Below are positions 1 through 9,750 of a DNA stretch of 45,335 bases, piece by piece. How positions within the stretch are numbered: position 1 is the stretch's first letter; each line of letters starts with the position of its first letter. Under the pieces are notes generated by a model. That model was not told the DNA's origin and searched no databases. It saw only the letters and a list, made by a program, of their open reading frames with translations. The DNA is taken from the NCBI RefSeq assembly GCF_008042075.1, contig NZ_RDBN01000021.1:35514-80848 (forward strand). Direction: 5' to 3'. The DNA is from Streptomyces sp. UW30. GTDB taxonomy: Bacteria; Actinomycetota; Actinomycetes; Streptomycetales; Streptomycetaceae. Position numbers and translations under genes: made by a program.

Positions 1-170
1 AACTCGAGCAGGCAGGGGGCTTCGGCGATCTCTGCCCGCGCGATGCGGCCGGTGCTCAACGCGGTCGCATAAAGCTGCGTCCCTTCCTCACAGAGATTTG
101 TGATCGCATGGGGATGTGTCCCTTTTATGTGATTGTTAGGCAAATCTCCACCCCCCAGGGTCCTGAACAT
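1..170 (-). CDS. LuxR-like regulator, N-terminal part (cut by window edge)
   Basis: Partial minus-strand reading frame that runs off the left end of the window. The visible protein contains HPHAITNLCEEGTQLY followed by an ATALSTGRIARAEIAEAPCLLE stretch. From family knowledge, this resembles the N-terminal region (LCE.G..LY ... APCL) of a class of Streptomyces regulators that end in a LuxR-type helix-turn-helix; that domain would lie outside the window. The start is uncertain: the ATG at 170 has a poor ribosome binding site, and an in-frame TTG at 143 follows a GGAG only two bases away. It is divergent from the secreted peptide gene at 275, so it may regulate that pair; this is inference from arrangement only. 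Confidence 0.5.
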   Translation of the reverse strand, partial: MFRTLGGGDLPNNHIKGTHPHAITNLCEEGTQLYATALSTGRIARAEIAEAPCLLE

Positions 171-187
171 GCAGGAACATGATGCAT
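165..187. promoter_or_regulatory. Direct repeat GAACATG x2, candidate operator
   Basis: GAACATG occurs at 165-171 and 175-181, one helical turn apart, and overlaps an ATGCA...TGCAT inverted repeat (169-187). It lies between the divergent LuxR-like gene and the secreted peptide gene. A TTGACG hexamer at 201-206 could be the -35 of the peptide promoter, but no good -10 is seen. Role as a binding site is inferred from position and symmetry. Confidence 0.35.
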
Positions 188-274
188 CGCCCCTGTGGCA
201 TTGACGTGTCCGAATGAGCCATCGTCGTCGTGGCACGGGGGAAGAAAACTCGTTGAGTGAGGACGAAGCCGACT

Positions 275-481
275 ATGTTCAAGAGAATGCTTCGAGCGGC
301 GCTTGCCGTTGCCTTCTCTGCGGCCGTGGTCTTCGGTGCTGGGGCGGGAACGGCGCAAGCAGCCAGTACGACCTTGAAGGACACGGGCTGGGGAGCTGCT
401 GAGGCGACCGGAGTCGTCGTCGTGGCGGAGGACACCGGCTGGGGGGCCGCACCTGCGGACCCGACTGGTGCGACGTCATGA
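275..481 (+). CDS. Small secreted peptide with two DTGWGAA repeats
   Basis: 68-aa protein. Residues 1-29 form a classical Sec signal peptide: basic FKRMLR, a hydrophobic Ala/Val core, and an AQA cleavage motif at 27-29. The predicted mature peptide is about 39 residues and contains DTGWGAA twice (residues 36-42 and 53-59), separated by a Val-rich linker. It has no cysteine. The ATG at 275 is preferred over an in-frame GTG at 257 because GAGGA lies about 11 bases upstream and the signal peptide then begins properly. The stop overlaps the next gene's start (ATGA at 478-481), which implies translational coupling with the Rieske-like protein. No function is recognised. The duplicated short motif in a tiny exported product suggests a precursor or structural/signal peptide, which is inference. 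Confidence 0.7.
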   Translation: MFKRMLRAALAVAFSAAVVFGAGAGTAQAASTTLKDTGWGAAEATGVVVVAEDTGWGAAPADPTGATS

Positions 482-813
482 CCACCCCACCCGACGATCG
501 TTCCTTCCGCCGAGAAATGGCCACCGCCTACCGCTCCGGCTGGCACTTCATCGACCTGGTCACCGCGATCCCCCACTCCGGTGACTCGTTGATGGTGACT
601 GTCTTCGGAGAGCCGGTCGTCGTCACCCGGGACGACGACGAGGACGTGCGGGCATACCGATGTCTGCGGCGGCCTCGGGGGGCGCCGCAGCCCGTGCGGT
701 GTGCCATCCGGTACGGAATGATCTTCGTCAATCTCGATCAGCGCGACCACCGACTGGTGGAGCCGGAGGCCCCGGCCCCAAGGACCATCTCAGCCACCCC
801 CCGCAGTGCCTGA
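478..813 (+). CDS. Degenerate Rieske-fold protein (111 aa)
   Basis: The stretch VFGEPVVVTRDDDEDVRAYRC followed by VRCAIRYGMIFVNLD follows the layout of a Rieske domain (beta strands, C-x-H loop, C-x2-H loop, aromatic strand). The two cysteines are present (C62, C75), but both histidine ligands are arginine (C62-L-R64 and C75-A-I-R78), and the spacing between the cysteines is shorter than usual. A normal 2Fe-2S Rieske cluster is therefore unlikely. The short N-terminus (SGWHFIDLVTAIPHSGD) also fits the entry to the fold. The C-terminus is Pro/Ala rich. There is no signal peptide, so it is presumably cytosolic. It overlaps the upstream secreted peptide gene by four bases. Frameshift or assembly damage could also explain the altered loops, although the frame itself is intact. 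Confidence 0.55.
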   Translation: MTTPPDDRSFRREMATAYRSGWHFIDLVTAIPHSGDSLMVTVFGEPVVVTRDDDEDVRAYRCLRRPRGAPQPVRCAIRYGMIFVNLDQRDHRLVEPEAPAPRTISATPRSA

Positions 814-856
814 CGCGATTCCCCCGTCGTAACAGATCGCTCAGGTGCTTCCCCCC

Positions 857-904
857 GCAGCGGCGTCACCGTGACCTGAACACGGTGACGCCGCTGCAGT
901 TTTG
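857..904. terminator. Strong hairpin terminator between convergent genes
   Basis: Perfect 17-bp stem (857-873 pairs with 881-897) with a 7-base loop, followed by AGTTTT. It sits between the Rieske-like gene and the convergent PPOX gene and can serve both directions. Confidence 0.85.
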
Positions 905-964
905 CGGGGACATTTCCCCGTATCCGCCTGTTCATCCGGTCGCTGCCGGAACGGCCGGATCCGG

Positions 965-1378
965 TCACCCTCGCCCCATCGCCCGCGTCAGCTCGATCTC
1001 GATCGCCACCCGGTGGGGATTCGGCGCCGGCATCCGGCCGTAGCGCTCCGCGTACCGTCGCACCGCCTCCGCGACCCGCTCCGGCTCCGTCCGGACGTAC
1101 GCCCGTCCCTCCAGCGTGGCCCACCGTCCGCCGTCCACCTGGCAGACCGCGACGGTCGCCCCGTCCGGGCCGGCGGCCAGGACGTGGCCCACCTTCGTGC
1201 TCGACTTGTTCGTGATCACCCGAGCAAGCCGCGCCCCGGGGTCGTATGTGACTCCGACGGGTACGACGTGCGGGGTGCCGTCCGGGCGCAGGGTCGTCAG
1301 AGTGCACAGGTGCCTCTCCTGCCAGAAGGTGAGGTACGGCGCGTCCGGCGCGCCCGGATCCTGAGGGTATGCCGCCAT
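965..1378 (-). CDS. PPOX-class flavin/F420-dependent oxidoreductase family protein
   Basis: 137-aa protein of the split beta-barrel pyridoxamine-5'-phosphate-oxidase-like fold. Seen features: HLCTLTTLRPDGTPHVVPVGV near the N-terminus (the usual 'rPDGtPhvvPv' strand), then TNKSSTKVGHVLA and a WATLEGRAYVRTEP strand. Actinobacterial members usually bind F420 or FMN and act as reductases; the cofactor cannot be settled by reading. The ATG at 1378 (MAAYPQDPG) is preferred; the frame stays open upstream to 1414, but that would run towards the clpB operator. It is divergent from clpB and convergent with the Rieske-like gene. Confidence 0.75.
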   Translation of the reverse strand: MAAYPQDPGAPDAPYLTFWQERHLCTLTTLRPDGTPHVVPVGVTYDPGARLARVITNKSSTKVGHVLAAGPDGATVAVCQVDGGRWATLEGRAYVRTEPERVAEAVRRYAERYGRMPAPNPHRVAIEIELTRAMGRG

Positions 1379-1417
1379 GGCCCTGGAACCTAGCCGTCCC
1401 ATGCCTCTTGGCACTAC

Positions 1418-1438
1418 CTTGAGCGGAATAGACTCAAC
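1418..1438 (+). promoter_or_regulatory. HAIR operator (HspR binding site) of clpB
   Basis: CTTGAGC-N7-ACTCAAC matches the HspR-associated inverted repeat CTTGAGT-N7-ACTCAAG with one mismatch per arm. It lies 60 bases upstream of the clpB start, as expected for HspR repression of clpB in streptomycetes. TTGAGC within it may also serve as the -35 element. Confidence 0.85.
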
Positions 1439-1498
1439 TTTGTGTACGCTGATTCAGTCAGTACTGGGCGACGCTGACACCAGGAGGAGAACGGACAC

Positions 1499-4108
<2,610 letters not shown>

Positions 4109-4123
4109 CCGCAGGCAGTGGCA

Positions 4124-4157
4124 CGACGGCCCGCCCCGCATCCGGGGCGGGCCGTCG
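4124..4157 (+). terminator. Terminator of clpB
   Basis: Perfect 15-bp GC-rich stem (4124-4138 with 4143-4157) around a CATC loop, 16 bases after the clpB stop. It also lies just downstream of the convergent gene ending at 4166, so it probably works in both directions. Confidence 0.85.
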
Positions 4158-4165
4158 CCACGTGC

Positions 4166-4660
4166 TCACATGGTGAACGCGGCGAAGCGCACGAGTGCGG
4201 TGTCGGCATCCTCGTAGTCCACCAGCACCTGCACCGCGTGGGCGCCCGCGCCGGGATGGTCGCCCGGGTCATCCAGATCGAGACAGAGATCGGCGTCCTC
4301 GGTGCAGAACTGCGTCTCGGGCGCCGGGGCGTCCGGATAGGTCCGCGTGAGCCAGTCCGGCACGTCGGCGCGCGGCATCCGGAAGGTCGCGCGGTAATGG
4401 ATGTCCTGGAACCCCTGCACCTCGCACGCCCCGACGGTCTTGGCGCCGTCCGGCAGCGCGGCCCCGCCGAAGCGCAGGGCGTCGGCGCAGGGGACCTTCT
4501 CGGGCCCGGAGCGGGTCAGGTCGTCGTCCGCCAGCACCCACACCGCCACCATGACCACGAAGCCCGCCAGGGCCAGCGCCGGCACGGCCATGAGCGCGGC
4601 GAACAGCCACCATCTGGTATGCCCGCGCGGCGCCCGCTCCCCGCCCTGTTTTCCGGACAT
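4166..4660 (-). CDS. Single-pass membrane protein, unknown function
   Basis: 164 aa. A short basic cytosolic N-terminus (residues 1-16) is followed by one long hydrophobic segment (about 17-43, WWLFAALMAVPALALAGFVV...), then an extracytoplasmic domain of about 120 residues. This domain has four cysteines (in VPCAD, GACEV, QFCTE and DLCLD) that could form two disulfides, and acidic, Asp-rich patches. The start ATG at 4660 has GGAGGGTGG just upstream. Conserved-looking codon usage supports a real gene. No enzymatic motif is recognised. It is convergent with clpB and divergent from the YbjN gene. Confidence 0.75.
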   Translation of the reverse strand: MSGKQGGERAPRGHTRWWLFAALMAVPALALAGFVVMVAVWVLADDDLTRSGPEKVPCADALRFGGAALPDGAKTVGACEVQGFQDIHYRATFRMPRADVPDWLTRTYPDAPAPETQFCTEDADLCLDLDDPGDHPGAGAHAVQVLVDYEDADTALVRFAAFTM

Positions 4661-4795
4661 GCCCCCACCCTCCGTACGGGACCGTCACGACAGGCCAGAT
4701 CATGTCAGCCGAGGGCTGACAGGCCCGGTCCGGGGTTGCCACCCCCCTCCCCGGATGAGGGAGGATGGCGTAATCCGTACGAAGGGAAAATCACG

Positions 4796-5323
4796 GTGAG
4801 CATCGACCCGTCCTCGATTCCGAACTTCGGGGGCCAGCAGCCGCAGCCCGGGCCCCCGCCCGGCCCCGTAGTCCCGGATCAGGACCTCGTGAAGCAGCTC
4901 CTCGACCAGATGGAGCTGAAGTACGTCGTCGACGACGAGGGTGACCTCGCGGCGCCGTGGGAGCAGTTCCGTACGTACTTCATGTTCCGCGGCGAGGATG
5001 ACCAGCAGGTCTTCTCGGTGCGGACGTTCTACGACCGGCCCCACAAGATCGACGAGAAGCCCGAGCTTCTGGAGTCGATCGACGACTGGAACCGCCGGAC
5101 CCTGTGGCCCAAGGTCTACAGCCACACGCACGACGACGGCACCGTCCGCCTGATCGGCGAAGCACAGATGCTGATCGGCACGGGCGTGAGCCTGGAGCAC
5201 TTCGTCTCGTCGACGGTCAGCTGGGTGCGGGCCGCCATCGAGTTCGACAAGTGGCTCGTCGAGCAGCTCGGCCTTGAGCAGGAGGTCAACGACGCGGAGG
5301 AGCCGGAGGACGGCGAGGAGTAG
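4796..5323 (+). CDS. YbjN domain-containing protein
   Basis: 175-aa acidic protein. After a Pro/Gln-rich N-terminus (about 1-30) it has the YbjN/type III secretion-chaperone-like fold: DLVKQLLDQMELKYVVDDEGDLAAPW, then YFMFRGEDDQQVFSVRTFYDR, then a helix-rich end that includes SLEHFVSSTVSWVRAAIEFDKWL. The C-terminus is a run of Glu/Asp. Such proteins are small putative chaperones or sensory proteins without known activity. The GTG at 4796 is chosen because GAAGGG precedes it by about ten bases and the family N-terminus starts here; the frame is open far upstream, but that is GC artefact. Confidence 0.85.
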   Translation: MSIDPSSIPNFGGQQPQPGPPPGPVVPDQDLVKQLLDQMELKYVVDDEGDLAAPWEQFRTYFMFRGEDDQQVFSVRTFYDRPHKIDEKPELLESIDDWNRRTLWPKVYSHTHDDGTVRLIGEAQMLIGTGVSLEHFVSSTVSWVRAAIEFDKWLVEQLGLEQEVNDAEEPEDGEE

Positions 5324-5345
5324 TCCCGCAGACGCGCAGAGGCAG

Positions 5346-5394
5346 AGCCCGGCAAGGGCACCGGCCGTAACGGGCCGAGTGTCGAGGCCGGGCT
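5346..5394. terminator. Possible bidirectional terminator
   Basis: AGCCCGGC and GCCGGGCT form an 8-bp outer stem, with a GGCC...GGCC inner stem, between two convergent genes. There is no clear T run, so this is only a candidate. Confidence 0.4.
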
Positions 5395-5410
5395 TCGCCG
5401 TTTGCGCCGC

Positions 5411-6586
5411 TCACAGCGCCCGCAGTCGCTTGGCCGCCTCCTCCAGCACCTCCGTCCGCTTGCAGAACGCGAACCGCACGAAGGGCGCCCCCGCCTCCCG
5501 GTGGTCGTAGAAGACCGCGTTGGGGATGGCGACCACCCCGGCACGCTCCGGCAGCGCGCGGCAGAAGGCGAAGCCGTCCGTCTCGCCGAGGGGGCGGATG
5601 TCGGTGGTGATGAAGTAGGTGCCGGCGGGCCGGAACACCTCGAAACCGGCCTCCGTCAGTCCCGTCGCCAGCAGGTCCCGCTTGGCCAGCATGTCCTCGC
5701 GGAAGGCCGTGAAATAGCTGTCGGGCAGGGCGAGCGCCTCGGCGACCGCGTACTGGAACGGCCCCGACGAGACGTACGTCAGGAACTGCTTCGCCGAGCG
5801 TACGGCTGTGACCAGGCCGGGCGCCGAGGTCACCCAGCCGACCTTCCAGCCAGTGAAGGAGAAGCTCTTGCCGGCCGACCCGATCGTCACCGTCCGCTCG
5901 CGCATGCCCGGGAAGGTCGCCAGCGGCAGGTGCTCGGCGTCGTCGAAGACCAGGTGCTCGTACACCTCGTCGGTCACCACGAGCAGGTCCCGCTCGACGG
6001 CCAGCTCGGCGATCGCCGTCAGCTCCGCCCGGGTGAGGACGGTGCCGGTGGGGTTGTGCGGGGTGTTGATCAGCAGCAGCCGGGTGCGGTCGGTGACGGC
6101 GGCGCGCAGCTCGTCCAGGTCGAGCCGGAAGCGTCCCTCGTGCGGGCGCAGGGTGACCGGCACGCGCGTACCGCCCGCCATGGCGATGCAGGCCGCGTAG
6201 GAGTCGTAGTACGGCTCGAAGGCGATGACCTCGTCGCCGGGTTCCAGGAGGGCGAGCAGGGCGGCGGCGATGGCCTCCGTGGCGCCGGCGGTGACCAGGA
6301 CCTCGGTGTCGGGGTCGTACGACAGCCCGTAGCGCCGCTGCTGGTGCGCGGCGATCGCCGTGCGCAGCTCCGGGACGCCGGGGCCCGGCGGGTACTGGTT
6401 GCCGCGCCCGTCCCGCAGCGCCCGCACGGCCGCCTCGCGGACCTCCTCGGGGCCGTCGGTGTCGGGGAAGCCCTGCCCCAGGTTGATGGACCCCGTGCTC
6501 AGGGCCAGCGCGGACATCTCGGCGAAGATCGTCGTCCCGAACTCGGCGAGCCGGCGGTTGAGCAGCGGGCGCGTGGTGGAGGTCAT
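5411..6586 (-). CDS. Class I/II PLP-dependent aminotransferase
   Basis: 391-aa fold-type I aminotransferase. Seen motifs: NLGQGFPDTDGP near the N-terminus (substrate strand), NQYPPGPGVPELR, the cofactor region with VTAGATEAIAAALLAL, the INTPHNPTG motif, VVTDEVYEHLVFD (Asp/Tyr contacts to PLP), and SAGKSFSFTGWKVGW, where K240 is the likely Schiff-base lysine. This pattern is shared by bacterial aspartate/methionine/kynurenine-type aminotransferases, so the substrate cannot be fixed; the kynurenine cluster about 9 kb away is not adjacent. The start is placed at the second ATG (6586, AGGA upstream); an alternative ATG is at 6595. It is convergent with the YbjN gene. Confidence 0.9.
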   Translation of the reverse strand: MTSTTRPLLNRRLAEFGTTIFAEMSALALSTGSINLGQGFPDTDGPEEVREAAVRALRDGRGNQYPPGPGVPELRTAIAAHQQRRYGLSYDPDTEVLVTAGATEAIAAALLALLEPGDEVIAFEPYYDSYAACIAMAGGTRVPVTLRPHEGRFRLDLDELRAAVTDRTRLLLINTPHNPTGTVLTRAELTAIAELAVERDLLVVTDEVYEHLVFDDAEHLPLATFPGMRERTVTIGSAGKSFSFTGWKVGWVTSAPGLVTAVRSAKQFLTYVSSGPFQYAVAEALALPDSYFTAFREDMLAKRDLLATGLTEAGFEVFRPAGTYFITTDIRPLGETDGFAFCRALPERAGVVAIPNAVFYDHREAGAPFVRFAFCKRTEVLEEAAKRLRAL

Positions 6587-6734
6587 GCCGGCCATCCTGC
6601 GCCCAAGCTCTGGAGTTCCTCAACTCTGCTTTGGGCCGCGAGAAGGGCGGGAATCTGACTGCCACGCACCGAGCGGTGGCGCCCACGGGGGGACGCCCAG
6701 GGCCGCTTCGGGGGAACGGAAGGAGGCTGACGCC

Positions 6735-6983
6735 ATGGTTACAGGTTTCATCGTGGTGCTGGTCGCAGTGGTCCTTGTGGTGATCGTCAAGTCCGCCACC
6801 CGCGGTGGCAGCAGCCGTCGGAGGCGCTCGCGCAGCGGCAGCTGGTGGGCCGGCGGCGGAAGCAGTGGAAGTGGATCGTCCTGCGGGGGTGGCTCCAGCT
6901 CCTCCTGCGGAGGCGGCTCGTCCTGCGGAGGCGGGTCGTCCTGCGGAGGTGGCGGTGGCGGATGCGGTGGCGGAGGCAGCTGA
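6735..6983 (+). CDS. Small membrane protein with Cys/Gly/Ser-repeat tail
   Basis: 82 aa. Residues 4-20 are a single very hydrophobic helix (GFIVVLVAVVLVVIVK), followed by a basic stretch (SSRRRRSRSGSW) that would place the tail in the cytosol. The rest is built of SSCGGG-like repeats holding five cysteines. A good AGGAGG lies about nine bases upstream of the ATG. The Gly/Ser/Cys tail resembles the C-terminal ends of TIGR04222-type actinobacterial membrane proteins, but here it stands alone. Such a tail could bind metal or cross-link through cysteines; this is inference. The low-complexity repeat is open in several frames, but the TM helix and ribosome binding site favour this one. Confidence 0.7.
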   Translation: MVTGFIVVLVAVVLVVIVKSATRGGSSRRRRSRSGSWWAGGGSSGSGSSCGGGSSSSCGGGSSCGGGSSCGGGGGGCGGGGS

Positions 6984-7030
6984 CACGGGGCAGCTGAGCT
7001 CCCCGAGCAGGGGGAACCGCATCCGCGCCG

Positions 7031-7062
7031 AGCGGGGCCGGTGTCTGGGACCGGCCCCGCTT
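7031..7062 (+). terminator. Terminator after Cys/Gly-tail gene
   Basis: Perfect 12-bp stem AGCGGGGCCGGT / ACCGGCCCCGCT with a 7-base loop, followed by TTCGTGTGTT. Confidence 0.85.
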
Positions 7063-7352
7063 TCGTGTGTTCGGCCGCGCACCGGCGCACGCCCCGTCCC
7101 GTCGGCGTACGCCGGAGTTGAACAGTTGAGCTGATAAGCCCTCTGAGGGATGGAAACCCTACGAACTTGGGTAAAAACCCTGTGGTTGAGCCCTAGTTCA
7201 TGATTCAGTGAATTTCACCAACGCAGCCCCTCGGACGTCCCGCGGACACCCCTTCTGACCGGCCGACTGGGCTGACCGGGCCGATCTCCGGGTGTCGGCC
7301 CGGGTGCGCCGGAGACCCACACCTCCCCTTGCTCGCGTAGCGGAGCCGACCC
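7063..7352. other. AT-richer intergenic region with GGG/CCC mini-repeats
   Basis: About 290 bases without a gene. The part from about 7120 to 7215 is clearly richer in A/T than the surroundings. It carries several short complementary pairs in a row (CCCTCTGAGGG at 7139-7149, AGGG...CCCT, GGGTAAAAACCC at 7169-7180). It may hold the DUF2617 promoter and a structured leader or small RNA. No known RNA family is recognised. Confidence 0.4.
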
Positions 7353-7910
7353 ATGCTCACGACCCTGAACACCGCCTACACCGACACGCGCGCGGCCGAC
7401 CTGGCCTGGGCCCTGGGGCGCGAGCCGCTGCCCGCGCTGGCCGCACTCGACCTCGAACTGACCGGTGCGAAGCTTCAGTTGAGACTGCTCGGCGCGTCCC
7501 ACCAGGTGCTGTTGGAGGAGGAGCGGGGCATCTGTTCCGAGACGGTGGCCTGTATGCCCGGCAGCAGCACACCCCTGCCGCTCGGCGTGGCCAAGCGGGC
7601 GGGCGACTGGGAGTACGAGTTCGCGGCCCGGGTGGAGATCCTGTCGCCGGGTCAGTTCACGGGCCGCGCCCAGGAGTTGCTGGCCCTGGTCGCGGACCAT
7701 CCGCACGGCCTCGCCGGTGTCTTCCCCGGCAGCCCGCACGCGTTCACCGCGATGCTGGCCCAGCATCACGAGGGGCAGGTCCACTGGCGCACCTGGCACG
7801 CGTACCCACAGGACGGGCAGTTGGTGGCGACGCGGACGAGGGTGGGGGTGAGGGTGCCGGCGGCCACCGCCCGGCACAGGGCCGGTGAATTCAGCCCGTC
7901 CGGAGTCTGA
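7353..7910 (+). CDS. DUF2617 family protein
   Basis: 185 aa, matching by eye the actinobacterial DUF2617 family: a compact alpha/beta protein starting MLTTLNTAYTDTRAADLAWALG, with LELTGAKLQLRLLGASHQVLL and a conserved C-terminal half (HAFTAMLAQHHEGQVHWRTWHAYPQDGQLVATRTRV). The biochemical role of the family is unknown. The start ATG at 7353 has GGAG about eight bases upstream. It lies 101 bases before, and on the same strand as, the aminopropyltransferase-like gene; this adjacency is familiar in Streptomyces genomes and suggests a linked role in the same process. Confidence 0.8.
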   Translation: MLTTLNTAYTDTRAADLAWALGREPLPALAALDLELTGAKLQLRLLGASHQVLLEEERGICSETVACMPGSSTPLPLGVAKRAGDWEYEFAARVEILSPGQFTGRAQELLALVADHPHGLAGVFPGSPHAFTAMLAQHHEGQVHWRTWHAYPQDGQLVATRTRVGVRVPAATARHRAGEFSPSGV

Positions 7911-8011
7911 GGACAGCGGGGGCCGCATAAACCACCGGGTACGGAAATGACGGTCAGTTCCACACGTGTGGGTGACGTAGCGTGCGGCAGCCGTAACGTA
8001 CCGTCGGCAGC

Positions 8012-9649
8012 GTGATCGAGCCGCACGCCCCCGCCCCGCCCGGCACCAGGTCGCCCTGGCCCGGTCCCGCGCGGCTTCCGGTCCGGCCGGGCACCGGGCG
8101 GTTCCTGGTCCTCGCGGGCGTCTTCGTCTGCGCCGCCTGCGGACTCGTGTACGAACTCGAACTCGTCGCCCTCGCCTCGTACTTGATCGGCGACTCGGTC
8201 ACCCAGGCCTCCGTCGTGCTGTCCGTCATGGTGTTCGCGATGGGTATCGGATCCCTGGCCGCCAAACGCCTGCGCCCGCACGCCGCGGCCGGCTTCGGCG
8301 CCATCGAGGCCGTACTCGCCCTGGTCGGCGGGTCCAGCGCGCTGGGGCTGTACGCCGTCTTCGCCTGGACCGGCGACTGGGGCGGGATGTGGGCCAACGG
8401 CCCGCGCGCCCTCCTCGTCGCCTTCTCCCTCACCATCGGCCTGCTCATCGGCGCCGAGGTGCCGCTGCTGATGGAGCTGATCCAGCGCATCCGGCGCCAG
8501 GACGCGGGCGGCGCGGTGGCCGACCTGTTCGCCGCCGACTACGTGGGCGCGCTGGTCGGCGGGCTCGCCTTCCCCTTCCTCCTGCTGCCCCTGCTGGGCC
8601 AGTTGACCGCCGCCCTGATCACCGGCGCCGTCAACGCCGTGGTGGGCGGCGCGCTCGTCCTCGGCCTGTTCCGCCGGGACCTCAGCCGCCGCGCCCGCTG
8701 GCTGCTGGTGATCGCCAACGTCACCGTGCTCGGCGTCCTCGCCTCCGCCGCCGTACTCGTCGACGACTTCGAACGGGCGGCACGGCACGCGGTGTACGGG
8801 CGGGACGTACGCGTGGCCGTCCAGACGGACATCCAGGAGGTCGTCATCACTGGCGGCACGCAGGGCCGTCCGCTCGACCTCTTCCTCGACGGACGCCTGC
8901 GGGTCAGCGGCCGTGACGCCCGCCGCTACCACGAGGCGCTGGTCCACCCCGCGATGAGCGGCGAGCACACGCGCGTGCTCATCCTCGGCGGCGGTGACGG
9001 ACTGGCGGCGCGCGAAGTGCTGCGCCATCCCGGGGTGCACCGGGTCGACGTCGTCGAACTCGACGCCGGTGTGGTGCGGTTGGCGCGCGAGGACCCTCCG
9101 CTGTCCCGGCTCAACGGCCATGTGTACGACGACCCCCGCGTCCACGCCATGACGGACGACGCCTTCCGCTGGCTGCGGGCGGCGCCGCCCTCGACCTACG
9201 ACGTGGTCATCTCGGACCTGCCCGACCCCGGCATCACCGCCAGTACGAAGCTCTACTCCCAGGAGTTCTACGCCCTCGCCCGCCGCGCCCTGACACCGCA
9301 CGGCCGTCTCGCGGTGCACGCCGGGCCGGTCTCCATCCGCCCCCGCGTCTTCTGGACGGTCGACACGACCCTGCACACGGCGGGCCTGCGCACCGCGCCC
9401 TACCGCGTCAGGGGCCGTGACTCCGGCTTCACGGCGGGCCCCGACCGCTCGACGGGACCGGCGCGGGCACCGCACGACTGGGGGTTCATCCTCGCGGGAC
9501 GACAGGAGCCGCCGGCGCTGCGGCTCGGCGCGGGGGCGCCACGGCTTCAGACGCTGACCCAGACGGGGCTGACGGCCGACGCGCGGGCCGCGGAGGGGAC
9601 GCGGGTGTGGGGGTTGGGGGCTTCCACGTTGGTGCATCCGCGGTACTGA
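8012..9649 (+). CDS. Membrane-anchored polyamine aminopropyltransferase (spermidine-synthase-like)
   Basis: 545 aa. Residues about 30-260 hold around seven hydrophobic helices (for example [28 protein letters not shown], and [28 protein letters not shown]). The C-terminal half is a Rossmann methyltransferase-like aminopropyltransferase: [29 protein letters not shown] (decarboxy-SAM binding), DAFRWL, and [24 protein letters not shown] (the SDLPDP substrate loop). It would transfer aminopropyl groups from decarboxylated SAM to a diamine at the membrane; the exact substrate is unknown. The GTG start has no clear ribosome binding site, and a TAACGT about 14 bases upstream could be the -10 of a leaderless transcript. 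Confidence 0.88.
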   Translation: MIEPHAPAPPGTRSPWPGPARLPVRPGTGRFLVLAGVFVCAACGLVYELELVALASYLIGDSVTQASVVLSVMVFAMGIGSLAAKRLRPHAAAGFGAIEAVLALVGGSSALGLYAVFAWTGDWGGMWANGPRALLVAFSLTIGLLIGAEVPLLMELIQRIRRQDAGGAVADLFAADYVGALVGGLAFPFLLLPLLGQLTAALITGAVNAVVGGALVLGLFRRDLSRRARWLLVIANVTVLGVLASAAVLVDDFERAARHAVYGRDVRVAVQTDIQEVVITGGTQGRPLDLFLDGRLRVSGRDARRYHEALVHPAMSGEHTRVLILGGGDGLAAREVLRHPGVHRVDVVELDAGVVRLAREDPPLSRLNGHVYDDPRVHAMTDDAFRWLRAAPPSTYDVVISDLPDPGITASTKLYSQEFYALARRALTPHGRLAVHAGPVSIRPRVFWTVDTTLHTAGLRTAPYRVRGRDSGFTAGPDRSTGPARAPHDWGFILAGRQEPPALRLGAGAPRLQTLTQTGLTADARAAEGTRVWGLGASTLVHPRY

Positions 9650-9750
9650 GCGGCGGGGGCCGGGGAGGATACGCCCGGCGGGCGGGTGTCCGGTGAGAAT
9701 CCCGGGATGTGTGGGTGCGGTTCACGCCATGCTGGGTAGGCTCGATCGGC

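Noticed and set aside
136..750. 204-aa minus-strand ORF over the peptide and Rieske-like genes
   Set aside because: Shadow of the plus-strand pair; no domain and no ribosome binding site.
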